From a virus, in IMG/VR virus record IMGVR_UViG_3300042691_035697, positions 1 to 28,364 of that record: a stretch of DNA of 28,364 nucleotides. One strand, 5' to 3'. The notes below the pieces were generated by a model. That model was given only the letters and a program-made list of their open reading frames with translations, was not told where the DNA came from and searched no databases. The position numbers and the translations under genes were made by a program. Shown one piece after another: positions 6,230-13,052 of the stretch. How positions within the stretch are numbered: position 1 is the stretch's first letter; each line of letters opens with the position of its first letter.

Positions 6230-6991
6230 ATGACAGAACAACTCTACAGCACGGTGGCGCCGCTCAGGAACGTGGCGGCTATGAGCGCGCTGATCGACCG
6301 GGTGAAGAACCGGTCCAACAATCTGCCCGGGATGGGGACATTCTACGGCCCGTCGGGGTGGGGCAAGACGATGGCCGCGATATATGGCACGAACAAGCAT
6401 CAGGGGATACTGGTGCAGGTCAAGTCGGTCTGGACGCGCAAGACGCTGTGCGAGGCGGTCCTGGCCGAGATGGGCGTGCCGCCGGCACCGACGGTCAGCC
6501 GGATGCTCGACCAGATCAGCCAGCATCTGGCCGTGACGGATGCGCCGCTGCTGATCGACGAGGCTGATTTCCTCGTCCAGCGGAGCATGATCGAGATCGT
6601 CCGCGATATCTATGAGGGGTCGGGCGCCCCGGTCGTGCTGATCGGCGAGGAGCTTCTGCCGCAGAAGCTGCGGTCATGGGAGCGCGTGCACGGGCGCATT
6701 CTGGACTGGGTGGCCGCGCAGCCGGCCGATCTCAGCGATGTGCGGGAACTTGCGAAAATCTACGCCCGCGACGTTGCAGTTTCGGTCGAATTGCAGGAGC
6801 GCATTCTTGCCACGGCATTCGGATCGATCCGGCGCATCTGCGTCAATCTCGACCGGATCAGGGAATTCGCCAAGATCAAGGGGCTGCATTCCGTCGGCCC
6901 GACCGAATGGGGCAATCAGCCATTGTTCACGGGCACCGCGCCGGAAGTGCGGAAATTCGGCGAGCCGATCATCGCGCGGAGGACGGCCTGA
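6230..6991 (+). CDS. B: MuB-type target-DNA activator ATPase
   Basis: The 253-residue AAA-type ATPase has Walker A GPSGWGKT (40-47) and Walker B LLIDEADF (107-114). It lies directly after the transposase, as B does in Mu. MuB (312 residues) polymerises on DNA, picks target sites, stimulates MuA and gives target immunity. The homologue lacks roughly the N-terminal 50-60 residues where MuB carries a helix-turn-helix, so DNA binding must rest on the AAA part. It is preceded by a 48-base leader with GGAGA as ribosome site, the widest gap in the early block. Its stop overlaps the ATG of the next gene. Confidence 0.93.
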   Translation: MTEQLYSTVAPLRNVAAMSALIDRVKNRSNNLPGMGTFYGPSGWGKTMAAIYGTNKHQGILVQVKSVWTRKTLCEAVLAEMGVPPAPTVSRMLDQISQHLAVTDAPLLIDEADFLVQRSMIEIVRDIYEGSGAPVVLIGEELLPQKLRSWERVHGRILDWVAAQPADLSDVRELAKIYARDVAVSVELQERILATAFGSIRRICVNLDRIREFAKIKGLHSVGPTEWGNQPLFTGTAPEVRKFGEPIIARRTA

Positions 6992-7536
6992 TGGCGGCGG
7001 TGCATCTGCCATCGGGCCATGGGCTGGCCTGGCCGGCAGCGCAGGCGCGGCCGCGCTGGACCTATGACGACATCGTCGTGGCGACGGGTCTGACCTACGG
7101 CCAGGTGCAGAAGCTTGTCGCACGATGGGAGGAGGCGGGCGCGGTGCGCGCGGTGGGTGTCAGGCCGGATCGCCGGGTCGAGTTCGCCGTCACCGATCCC
7201 CGGGCCTTCGACACGGCCGCCGTGACCGAGGCTGCGCCGCGGCTTCAGACCGATGTCGGCAACATGTGGACGGCCATGCGGGCGCTGGCGACGTTCAGCC
7301 CCGTCGATCTGGCCGCGCAGGCCAGCACCGAGGAGATCGAAGTGACGCTGGTCCGGGCGCGCGAGTATTGCCGCACGCTGCTGCGGCACGGGTATCTGAA
7401 GGTGATCCGCAAGGCGGTGCCCGGGGTGCGCGAGCCGATCTACCGGCTGATCCGCAATACCGGGCCGGCGGCGCCGCGCGAAAAGCGGGTGACGGTGCTT
7501 GAAGACCTCAATGTCGGGCAGCGGGGGCGGCCATGA
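6991..7536 (+). CDS. Early phage protein with tandem winged-helix-like segments
   Basis: The 181-residue protein contains a first HTH-like part (WTYDDIVVATGLTYGQVQKLV, about residues 28-48) and a second (about 105-145, ending RTLLRHGYLKVIRK). Both parts have the helix-helix-wing layout of small DNA-binding domains. It follows B with a one-base overlap. Proteins like this are common downstream of B in alphaproteobacterial Mu-like phages, but I know of no proven role. Transcription control or help in replication are the likely options. Confidence 0.65.
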   Translation: MAAVHLPSGHGLAWPAAQARPRWTYDDIVVATGLTYGQVQKLVARWEEAGAVRAVGVRPDRRVEFAVTDPRAFDTAAVTEAAPRLQTDVGNMWTAMRALATFSPVDLAAQASTEEIEVTLVRAREYCRTLLRHGYLKVIRKAVPGVREPIYRLIRNTGPAAPREKRVTVLEDLNVGQRGRP

Positions 7537-7904
7537 ACGATCCCGTGACCACGATGCGCGCCGCCTGGGGCGAGGCCGCGCCCGACTGGGTCGTGGCCCT
7601 GGCGGGGGCCTGTGCGGCAAGCTCGCAGGGCCGGGTTGCGGACCGCATGGGGCGGTCGGCCGCCGTGGTCAGCCAGGTGCTGCGCAAGAAATATCCCGGC
7701 GACATGCGCGCGGTCGAGGAGCTGGTGCGTGGCTGTTACCTTGCCGCGACCGTCGATTGCCCGTCGCTCGGGACCCTGCCCACGAACGAATGTGCGAGAT
7801 GGCGCAAGAAGGCCCGCGTCTTTTCGGGGGCCAATGCGCTGGGCGTGCAGATGTACCGGGCCTGCCAAAGGTGCCCGCTGTTCCGAAAGGAGGACGCAAA
7901 ATGA
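7533..7904 (+). CDS. HTH protein with a C-terminal Cys pair
   Basis: This 123-residue protein has an XRE-like helix-turn-helix at about residues 32-52 (QGRVADRMGRSAAVVSQVLR). Cysteines occur at VDCPSLG, NECARW and in CQRCPLF near the C-terminus; the last is a CxxC pair. A small zinc site is possible. It overlaps both neighbours by four bases. The family seems common in Mu-like phages of this group, and DNA binding is likely; its target is unknown. Confidence 0.65.
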   Translation: MNDPVTTMRAAWGEAAPDWVVALAGACAASSQGRVADRMGRSAAVVSQVLRKKYPGDMRAVEELVRGCYLAATVDCPSLGTLPTNECARWRKKARVFSGANALGVQMYRACQRCPLFRKEDAK

Positions 7905-8284
7905 GCGAGACCAAGGCCCCGCGGGGCCGGCATGCCGACGTCGTGGCGCTTGCCGCCGAGGGCGTACCGCCGCGTGAGATCGTGAAGCGTCTCGGCATCC
8001 CCAGCGGCACGGTTCACGGGCACCTCTGGAGGGCGCGCCGCGACGGGACCTTGAAGATCACTTTCCCGCGCGGGGGGTTCAGGGGGCGCGAGCCGGGATC
8101 GACGATCGTCGTCATGCCCCGGGCCGTTGCCGATCTGATCCGGCCGGCGGCCGAGGCGCGCGGTCTGACCGTCTGCGCGCTGGCCACCGCCGTTCTGGCC
8201 CGCGTGGCCGTGGACCGACTTGTCGACGCCGTCCTGGACGATGGCGGCGAGCAGACGGAGGCCGGCGATGACTGCGCCGCGTGA
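7901..8284 (+). CDS. Helix-turn-helix protein, 127 residues
   Basis: Residues about 11-40 (HADVVALAAEGVPPREIVKR and following LGIPSGTVHGHLWRARR) form a sigma-factor or resolvase-like helix-turn-helix. A basic linker (RGGFRGREPG) and a helical C-terminal domain, perhaps for dimerisation, follow. A strong AAAGGAGG (7886-7893) inside the upstream gene sits seven bases before this ATG, so it may be made in greater amounts than its neighbours. The role is unknown; an early or middle regulator is likely. Confidence 0.65.
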   Translation: MSETKAPRGRHADVVALAAEGVPPREIVKRLGIPSGTVHGHLWRARRDGTLKITFPRGGFRGREPGSTIVVMPRAVADLIRPAAEARGLTVCALATAVLARVAVDRLVDAVLDDGGEQTEAGDDCAA

Positions 8285-8507
8285 TGCGCGGACGGGGCGC
8301 GAACCCCGGCGCTGGACCCAAGACGAGATGATCAGCCTCGCCGCCTCGGGGGTCGCCAAGGTCGACCTGCTTGGCGAGCGCGGCACCACGCTCTGCTCGA
8401 TGGAGGAGATCGCCGCGATGGCGGCGGTCCTTGCCGCATCTGGCATCCTGCCCCCGCCGCACAAGCGGGTCTTTCCCCCAGCCTATCAAGAAGGAGACCA
8501 GAGATGA
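8268..8507 (+). CDS. Hypothetical early phage protein, 79 residues
   Basis: The ATG at 8268 has GGAG about seven bases upstream and overlaps the preceding gene by 17 bases; the stop overlaps the DUF3164 gene by four. The sequence RRWTQDEMISLAASGVAKVD suggests a helix-turn-helix-like start, but the rest is too short to be sure. No membrane segment or cysteine pair is visible. It is not recognised. Confidence 0.55.
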   Translation: MTAPRDARTGREPRRWTQDEMISLAASGVAKVDLLGERGTTLCSMEEIAAMAAVLAASGILPPPHKRVFPPAYQEGDQR

Positions 8508-9160
8508 CCATTCTGCCCCATCCGGCGGACTTCGTGCCCGACGGCAAGACCGTGATCGGCGAGACCGAGTTCATGGGCGACGGCAAGGGCGGCCTCACGC
8601 CCGTCGACCTGATCAAGCCGCAGCACCTCCTCGAGGACCAGACGGTGCGCAAGATCGTGGGCTTTGCCGCGGCGCTGTCGGCGCAGGTCGCCCGCTTCAA
8701 GGAGCATACCTTCGACGACCTGGGCGCCTTCGAGGCGTTGCTGGCCGAGGAATACGGCACGAAGCTTGGCGGCGCGAAGGGCAACAAGACGCTGCAGTCG
8801 GTCGACGGGCTGTTCAAGGTGCAGGTGCAGGTCGCCGATCATATCGACTTCGGGCCCGAGCTGCAGGTCGCCAAGGCGCTGGTCGACGAGTGCCTGAACG
8901 AATGGGCCGCCGATGCCCGGGCCGAGATCAGGGCCATCGTCACGCGCGCCTTCAACACCGACAAGGCCGGCCAGATCAACCGGTCGGAGATCTTCATGCT
9001 CTTGCGGCTGGACATCGAGGACGACCGGTGGCGGCGCGCAATGCAAGCGATCCGCGATGCGATGCGGATCGTCGGATCGAAGACCTACATCCGCTGCTAT
9101 CGCCGCGACCGGTTCGACGCGCCCTGGCAGGCGATCACCATCGATCTGGCGAGGGCCTGA
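8504..9160 (+). CDS. DUF3164 family protein
   Basis: This 218-residue, mostly helical protein matches the DUF3164 family as I remember it: a start rich in short strands, the central segment LLAEEYGTKLGGAKGNKTLQ, and a C-terminal IVTRAFNTDKAGQINRSEIF. The family is a regular part of the early region of Mu-like phages such as B3 and D3112, between B and gemA. Its biochemical role is unknown; a place in replication or DNA handling is often supposed. AAGGAGA stands before the ATG. The neighbours support the assignment. Confidence 0.85.
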   Translation: MTILPHPADFVPDGKTVIGETEFMGDGKGGLTPVDLIKPQHLLEDQTVRKIVGFAAALSAQVARFKEHTFDDLGAFEALLAEEYGTKLGGAKGNKTLQSVDGLFKVQVQVADHIDFGPELQVAKALVDECLNEWAADARAEIRAIVTRAFNTDKAGQINRSEIFMLLRLDIEDDRWRRAMQAIRDAMRIVGSKTYIRCYRRDRFDAPWQAITIDLARA

Positions 9161-9163
9161 GCC

Positions 9164-9412
9164 ATGAAGATCGAACTGACCGCAACCGAGATCGGCGCGG
9201 CGCTGGAACCCGATGAGCTGATGGTGCTGCTGGCCACTCTGGCGACCGCTCGGGGCCGCCAGCAGCCGATTCTGATCAACGCTGTCGCTGCCCGGCATAA
9301 CGGGGGCGACTACCACCGGGCTGTCGCGCCCTTCCTGCGCGAGCTGGCGGAGGCGCTGGAGGCCGTCGAGGCGCGCGATGCCGCGGTCGACGCGGCGGGG
9401 AGGGTGGCGTGA
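9164..9412 (+). CDS. Hypothetical early phage protein, 82 residues
   Basis: The ATG is four bases after the DUF3164 stop. The product is helical with an acidic C-terminal half (RELAEALEAVEARDAAVDAA) that could form a short coiled coil. There is no signal peptide or known motif. Not recognised; the coupling to both neighbours is the main support. Confidence 0.55.
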   Translation: MKIELTATEIGAALEPDELMVLLATLATARGRQQPILINAVAARHNGGDYHRAVAPFLRELAEALEAVEARDAAVDAAGRVA

Positions 9413-9597
9413 TGCACATCACCACCGAACTCAAGGTCCGGGCGCTGAAGCGCGAGATCGCGATGCGCCGGGCGGTCTATCCGGCCCGGATCAGGCGCGG
9501 GGATATGCGGCCGAGCGAGGCCCAGCGCGAGATCGCCGTCATGGAGGCGATCCTGGCCGATTACGAGTCGCGCGAACCACAGCGGGAAGTGGCGTGA
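9412..9597 (+). CDS. Small basic helical protein, 61 residues
   Basis: GTG (9409) and ATG (9412) stand side by side; a GGGGAGG at 9397-9403 fits the ATG at eight bases. The protein is one or two amphipathic helices (ELKVRALKREIAMRRAVYPA, then SEAQREIAVMEAILADYE). Short helical proteins of this pattern are frequent in phages of alphaproteobacteria, without known function. The following 71 bases hold no gene other than a five-codon frame that I reject. Confidence 0.55.
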   Translation: MHITTELKVRALKREIAMRRAVYPARIRRGDMRPSEAQREIAVMEAILADYESREPQREVA

Positions 9598-9668
9598 TGA
9601 CCTGGTGCCCCTGACGCGGCAGGTTCGGCCCGCGTGTCTCTCTCATTCATCACTCAAAGGAGGAACCC

Positions 9669-9869
9669 ATGAATATCGCAGCTTTTGTCGCCTACGTCCT
9701 GACCGCCACGATCCAGATGCCCGGACAGCCCGACCAGGGCGTGTCGCTGATCTTCGCGTCCTATGAGGAGTGCATGGCGGGAGGCCGGCTGCTGAAGCAG
9801 TCGGTCGAAGGCAACTATCTCGGCGATCAGCGGCCGCGTGTCACCTTTTCCTGCAGCGCCGCTTCGTGA
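9669..9869 (+). CDS. Small, probably exported protein, 66 residues
   Basis: An excellent AAAGGAGG precedes the ATG by five bases. The N-terminus (MNIAAFVAYVLTATIQM) is a short hydrophobic stretch that could be a signal or anchor, though it lacks the usual positive charge. Two cysteines in the rest (YEECMAG and FSCSA) could form a disulphide after export. It is the only gene of the early block with its own spacer upstream, so it may be expressed strongly. The function is unknown. Confidence 0.6.
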   Translation: MNIAAFVAYVLTATIQMPGQPDQGVSLIFASYEECMAGGRLLKQSVEGNYLGDQRPRVTFSCSAAS

Positions 9870-9888
9870 CCGGAAGGGAGACAGCGTG

Positions 9889-10341
9889 ATGGCCGCTTTA
9901 CGCGCGCTTAAACAGACGGTTCACGTCGCCTGCCGCGAGCTGGGGCTTGACGGCGAGGCGCGGCGGGACCTGCAGCTGGCCGTCACCGGCAAGGCCAGCA
10001 TGACCGACATGACCGAGGCCGATCTGGAAAGGCTGCTGGACCGGCTGAAGGCGGACGGGTTCAAGCCGCAGACGGGGCGCCGGCCGGCGGCGCCGCGGGC
10101 GGACCTGCGGCTGGTGCATGTGCTCTGGCGCAGGCTGGGCGAGGCGAAGCTTGTGGAACGGCCCGGGCGGGCGGGGCTCAACGCCTTCGTGCGCGCCCGG
10201 TTCGGGGCGGCCTGGGGCAGCGTGCCCGCCGACATCGACATGCTGCGCGACCACAAGCAGATCGACATGCTGGTCGAGGCGCTGAAGCAGTGGTGCCGGC
10301 GGGCCGGTGTGGACATCAGGCCGGGGGGACGGGCGCCATGA
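9889..10341 (+). CDS. gemA: GemA-like regulatory protein (DUF1018)
   Basis: This 150-residue protein fits the Mu GemA family (DUF1018): an N-terminal helical domain with VACRELGLDGEARRDLQLAV and the recurring TGKASMTDMTEADLERLLDR, and a C-terminal half ending in LRDHKQIDMLVEALKQW. In Mu, GemA is an early to middle product that changes host gene expression and DNA supercoiling, and it lies just before mor. The gene here precedes the Mor-like gene in the same way, with four genes between. GGAAGGGAG (9871-9879) could serve either the ATG at 9889 or a GTG at 9886. Confidence 0.88.
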   Translation: MAALRALKQTVHVACRELGLDGEARRDLQLAVTGKASMTDMTEADLERLLDRLKADGFKPQTGRRPAAPRADLRLVHVLWRRLGEAKLVERPGRAGLNAFVRARFGAAWGSVPADIDMLRDHKQIDMLVEALKQWCRRAGVDIRPGGRAP

Positions 10342-10598
10342 AGAAGCCCCCCTATCCGGTGAGCGACCATGCCGTGCTGCGCTGGCTCGAGCGTGTGCGG
10401 GGCGTGGATGTCGAAACCGCGCGGCGCGAGATCGGGCACCGGGCCGCCATCGCGCTTGACCATCCCGGCGCCGGGGCGGTGCTTGTCGACGGGATCAAGC
10501 TGCAACTGCGGGACGGGATCGTGATCACCGTCGTCGAGAAGTCGAACAGCTACAAGGCGACCCGTCGCTACAGGGCCGACCGGGAGGATGCGGAGTGA
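10338..10598 (+). CDS. Conserved phage protein, 86 residues
   Basis: It starts in an ATGA overlap with gemA and ends in an overlap with the methyltransferase. The layout YPVSDHAVLRWLERVRGVDV, a central DGIKLQLRDGIVITVVEK and a basic end resembles small beta-rich nuclease or RelE-like folds, but this is only an impression. I recall similar proteins beside gemA in Rhodobacterales prophages, with no known function. The clustering with gemA and the methyltransferase suggests a role in DNA metabolism or protection. Confidence 0.6.
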   Translation: MKKPPYPVSDHAVLRWLERVRGVDVETARREIGHRAAIALDHPGAGAVLVDGIKLQLRDGIVITVVEKSNSYKATRRYRADREDAE

Positions 10599-11158
10599 TC
10601 ACGGTCTGGCCCTTCGACGGGCTCATGCCGTTCAAGTATGGCGCGATCCTGGCCGATCCGCCGTGGGCTTATGACATGCGGTCGCAAAATGGCTACGACA
10701 AAAGCCCGGAGGCCCATTACGCGACGATGCCGCCGGCAGAGATCAAGGCGCTGCCGGTGTCGCAGCTGGCGGCCCCCGATTGCCTACTCATGATGTGGAC
10801 GACCTGGCCGCATCTCGATCTGGCGATGGATGTCATGGCTGCGTGGGGCTTCGCCTATAAAACCGGCGGCGCCTGGGTCAAGCGGACAGCCACAGGCAAG
10901 GCGGCTTTCGGGACCGGCTATCTTTTGCGCTCGGCGACGGAGCCTTTCCTGATCGGCACGATCGGCAACCCCAAGGTCAGGTCGAGAAGCGTCCGCAATC
11001 TGATCGAGGGTCTGCGCCGGGAACACTCGCGCAAGCCGCCCGAGGCCCGTGCGATGATCGACAAGCTTCTGCCGGATGTGTGGGCGTGCGAGTTGTTCGC
11101 GAGAGAGCCATGGCCCGGGCGCGATGTCTGGGGCGACCAGACCGCGAGGTTCGCGTGA
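10595..11158 (+). CDS. MT-A70 family adenine-N6 DNA methyltransferase
   Basis: The 187-residue protein has the catalytic DPPW motif (21-24, in AILADPPWAY), the following HYATM segment, the MMWTTWP strand and the C-terminal ELFAREPWPGRDVWGDQ typical of MT-A70 enzymes. These use S-adenosylmethionine to methylate adenine N6. It starts with GTG in a GTGA overlap. No restriction enzyme is next to it, so it is an orphan methylase, most likely to shield phage DNA from host restriction or to mark DNA for regulation. In Mu the protection function is carried by Mom, a different chemistry at the far right end. Target sequence is unknown. Confidence 0.9.
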   Translation: MITVWPFDGLMPFKYGAILADPPWAYDMRSQNGYDKSPEAHYATMPPAEIKALPVSQLAAPDCLLMMWTTWPHLDLAMDVMAAWGFAYKTGGAWVKRTATGKAAFGTGYLLRSATEPFLIGTIGNPKVRSRSVRNLIEGLRREHSRKPPEARAMIDKLLPDVWACELFAREPWPGRDVWGDQTARFA

Positions 11159-11169
11159 GCCTGCCGTTG

Positions 11170-11502
11170 TCAGTCACCGATGATCGCATCGATATCGACG
11201 GACGGAGGCCGCGTCGTGATGCCTTCCGCCCGAGCCGTCGCAACGGCTATGCTGATCGTCATGGCTGGGTTGTCCGAGCATACCGATGGCAGATCGAGTT
11301 GGTTCCCGGCTTCATCGGTGCCTGCGAGATAGACGCCAAGAAGGAAGCTATCCAACTGAAGGCCGACAACCTTGTCGACCGTCTGCGGCGCTTGGAGATA
11401 GGTGGTCAGGACCGAGCAGGGCAACTCGTGAACGGTTACGTTTTGGGCAATGACGGCCTGCGCGGTCAGCCCCGAGACAGCGATGATTGCGAGTGCCTTC
11501 AC
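11170..11502 (-). CDS. Secreted HdeA/HdeB-like protein, antisense cargo gene
   Basis: This 110-residue protein runs against the phage early genes and converges on the methyltransferase stop 12 bases away. A GTG start at 11502 is chosen because AGGAGGTG lies just upstream at ideal spacing; a further ATG at 11520 would place the ribosome site inside the gene. A signal peptide (KALAIIAVSGLTAQAVIAQ) ends near residue 20. The mature part has LPCSVLTTYL, LDSFLLGVYLAG and VCSDNPAM: two cysteines around a helical core, as in periplasmic acid-stress chaperones HdeA and HdeB. The resemblance is moderate. GC looks lower than in the neighbours, in keeping with an acquired gene expressed in the lysogen. 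Confidence 0.6.
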   Translation of the reverse strand: MKALAIIAVSGLTAQAVIAQNVTVHELPCSVLTTYLQAPQTVDKVVGLQLDSFLLGVYLAGTDEAGNQLDLPSVCSDNPAMTISIAVATARAEGITTRPPSVDIDAIIGD

Positions 11503-11523
11503 GATCGCACCTCCTGGCACGAT

Positions 11524-11551
11524 GATCTTGTGTTCTGCTGCTGTAGGTCAA
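11524..11551 (-). promoter_or_regulatory. Weak candidate promoter for the leftward secreted-protein gene
   Basis: On the - strand TTGACC (11551-11546) is followed after 16 bp by AAGATC (11529-11524), about 20 bases upstream of the GTG. The -35 is good and the -10 poor. The position, between the divergent Mor-like and secreted-protein genes, is what supports it. Confidence 0.25.
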
Positions 11552-11578
11552 GGGCCGGACAGATGGCGGAGGCCGGTC

Positions 11579-11965
11579 TTGTCAGCTGACCCCGGCAAGC
11601 TGTCGCCGCGGCCGCCGGCGCAGGTGGCGCCTTACGTCGAGGTGCTGGGCGTCGACGGGGCGGTGAAGTTCCTGCTCGCCTTCGGCGGGGCCGAGCTTTA
11701 CCTTGCGGCCAATCCCAAGGGCCGGGGCCGTGTCGAGCGGATGTTCGGGGCGGATCGTGCGGCGGCGCTGGCGGCGATGGCCGAGCGGCTGCCGCGGCGG
11801 GTGCCGACGGCAAAGCCATGGATCGCGCAGGTGCTGCGCGCACGGGGCTTGCCCGTGGCCGAAATCGCCCGCATTCTGCATGCGACCGATGTGTCGGTCC
11901 GGGCGTGGCTGCGCCGGACCGATCTGGGCGAGGACCCGGACAGGCGGCAGATGCGGCTGTTCTGA
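11579..11965 (+). CDS. Mor-like transcriptional activator
   Basis: The 128-residue protein fits the Mor/C activator layout: a dimerisation part with FLLAFGGAELYLAANPKGRG, then a C-terminal helix-turn-helix (LRARGLPVAEIARILHATDVSVRAWLRR). In Mu, Mor and C turn on middle and late promoters, and C lies just before the lysis gene, as this gene does. No ATG fits; a TTG at 11579 with GGAGG (11568-11572) six bases upstream is the best start. Longer in-frame versions would run back through the spacer. With only one such gene visible, a single activator may serve both steps. The family call is by pattern, not by search. Confidence 0.6.
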   Translation: MSADPGKLSPRPPAQVAPYVEVLGVDGAVKFLLAFGGAELYLAANPKGRGRVERMFGADRAAALAAMAERLPRRVPTAKPWIAQVLRARGLPVAEIARILHATDVSVRAWLRRTDLGEDPDRRQMRLF

Positions 11966-11980
11966 TCCGGCGCAGGGCGC

Positions 11981-12000
11981 CCCCCGCAAGCGCTTGCGGG
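11981..12000. promoter_or_regulatory. Palindrome before the late genes, copy 1 of a shared motif
   Basis: CCCGCAAGCGCTTGCGGG (11983-12000) is a perfect 18-bp palindrome in the 99-base gap between the Mor-like gene and the endolysin. The 19-base form CCCCCGCAAGCGCTTGCGG (11981-11999) recurs at 20316-20334 with 17 of 19 identical bases, in front of the protease gene. It may bind an activator dimer at a late promoter, or act as a terminator hairpin; no T-run follows, which speaks against a simple terminator here. Confidence 0.5.
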
Positions 12001-12064
12001 CGGATCGGGAATTTCGGGAATGGCATGGTCTGACCACGGCACCGCCGGATGCGCGAGGACAGCC

Positions 12065-12712
12065 ATGAGCCTGAAGACGATCCAAGAGGGCCTGAACGCC
12101 CTTGGTTATGACGCGGGCGCGGCCGACGGCGACTGGGGCCCGAAGACCGAGGCGGCCCTGCGCGCCTGCATCGCCTTCCGCGGGCAGCCGGTGGTCACAT
12201 CGCGACCGCCTATGATGACCTCTCTGTCTTCGGGCGTGTCTGCCCAAAAGCTCTATCAGGGCAGCGCGCGCTATCTGGTCGACGAGATCGTGGTGCACTG
12301 CTCGGCCACGGAGCCCGACTGGATGGACGACTTCACGATGGCCGCCAAGGTCGCCGAAATCCGTCGCTGGCATGTCGAGGACCGGAAGTGGCGCGACATC
12401 GGCTATCACTGGATCATCGACCGCGACGGTGACGTGGCGCCCGGTCGGCCCGAAACCGAGATCGGCGCGGGTGTTGAGGGGCATAATCGCGGCGTCATCC
12501 ATGTCTGCCTGATCGGCGGGCATGGCTCGGCCGGCACCGACCGGTTCGGCGCGCATTTCACGAGTGAGCAGGACGCGGCGCTGCGCCAGCTTATCGCGCA
12601 GATCAGCGCGCGCACGCCGATCCGCCGCATCTCGGGCCACAACGAATGGGCAGCCAAGGCCTGCCCCGGGTTCAACGTGCCGGCCTGGCTGGCAAAGGGG
12701 GTTTCGCGATGA
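12065..12712 (+). CDS. Endolysin, N-acetylmuramoyl-L-alanine amidase
   Basis: The 215-residue protein has an N-terminal peptidoglycan-binding domain (about 1-40, LNALGYDAGAADGDWGPKT) and an Amidase_2 zinc domain (about 70-205). The likely zinc ligands are His78 in VVHCS, His192 in SGHNE and Cys200 in KACPGF. It cuts the bond between muramic acid and the peptide stem and so releases phage at the end of infection. No signal peptide is seen, so it should need a holin, which the next genes could provide. GAGGA stands six bases before the ATG. It opens the late block, as lys does in Mu. Confidence 0.92.
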   Translation: MSLKTIQEGLNALGYDAGAADGDWGPKTEAALRACIAFRGQPVVTSRPPMMTSLSSGVSAQKLYQGSARYLVDEIVVHCSATEPDWMDDFTMAAKVAEIRRWHVEDRKWRDIGYHWIIDRDGDVAPGRPETEIGAGVEGHNRGVIHVCLIGGHGSAGTDRFGAHFTSEQDAALRQLIAQISARTPIRRISGHNEWAAKACPGFNVPAWLAKGVSR

Positions 12713-13026
12713 TCGTCACGCGTCCGGCGCGCGCCCTGCGCCGTCTTGTCTGCGCCCTTGTCCTGGCCGTCCTTGTCAGCGGCTCTGCGTCGGCGCAGGG
12801 GGCGCAATGCGGCCCGACCGCCGATGTCGCGGCCAGGCTGGCCCAGGGCTGGGGCGAGAGCCCGGTTGCGATGGGCCTGAACGGCGAGTTGATGGTTCAG
12901 CTGTGGGGCAATGCCGAGACCGGGACCTGGACGCTCACCGCGACGACCGCCGCCGGCCTGACCTGCGTCGTGGGCTCTGGCGAGGGGTTTGCGCTTGCCG
13001 ATGCCGCGCCCGGCGACGACGCCTGA
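12709..13026 (+). CDS. Exported protein of the lysis region, 105 residues
   Basis: A strong signal peptide (Arg-rich start, then LVCALVLAVLVSGSASAQ) is cut at about residue 29. The mature part has two cysteines (AQCGPT and LTCVVGSG) and a beta-rich middle with NAETGTWTLTATT. I recall host proteins of alphaproteobacteria with this GTWT...G..C pattern, so the gene may have been picked up from a host. It overlaps the endolysin by four bases. Its place in the lysis block suggests a periplasmic lysis helper, but it does not look like a usual Rz or Rz1 spanin. Confidence 0.65.
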   Translation: MIVTRPARALRRLVCALVLAVLVSGSASAQGAQCGPTADVAARLAQGWGESPVAMGLNGELMVQLWGNAETGTWTLTATTAAGLTCVVGSGEGFALADAAPGDDA

Positions 13027-13052
13027 CCTATCCCCAGCAGAAGGCCTGACCG

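Noticed and set aside
5162-6526. 454-codon - strand frame over the transposase and B genes
   Set aside because: Low-complexity Arg/His/Pro product, runs antisense across two certain genes (DDE triad and Walker motifs on the + strand).
6178-6567. Frame beginning ATGAACGGAGG in overlap with the transposase stop
   Set aside because: It overlaps most of the first half of the B gene out of frame and its product is low-complexity; the 6182-6229 stretch is better read as a leader.
9597-9614. Five-codon frame MTWCP in overlap with the previous stop
   Set aside because: Too short to support; it is probably chance, although a leader-peptide role for the following gene cannot be excluded.
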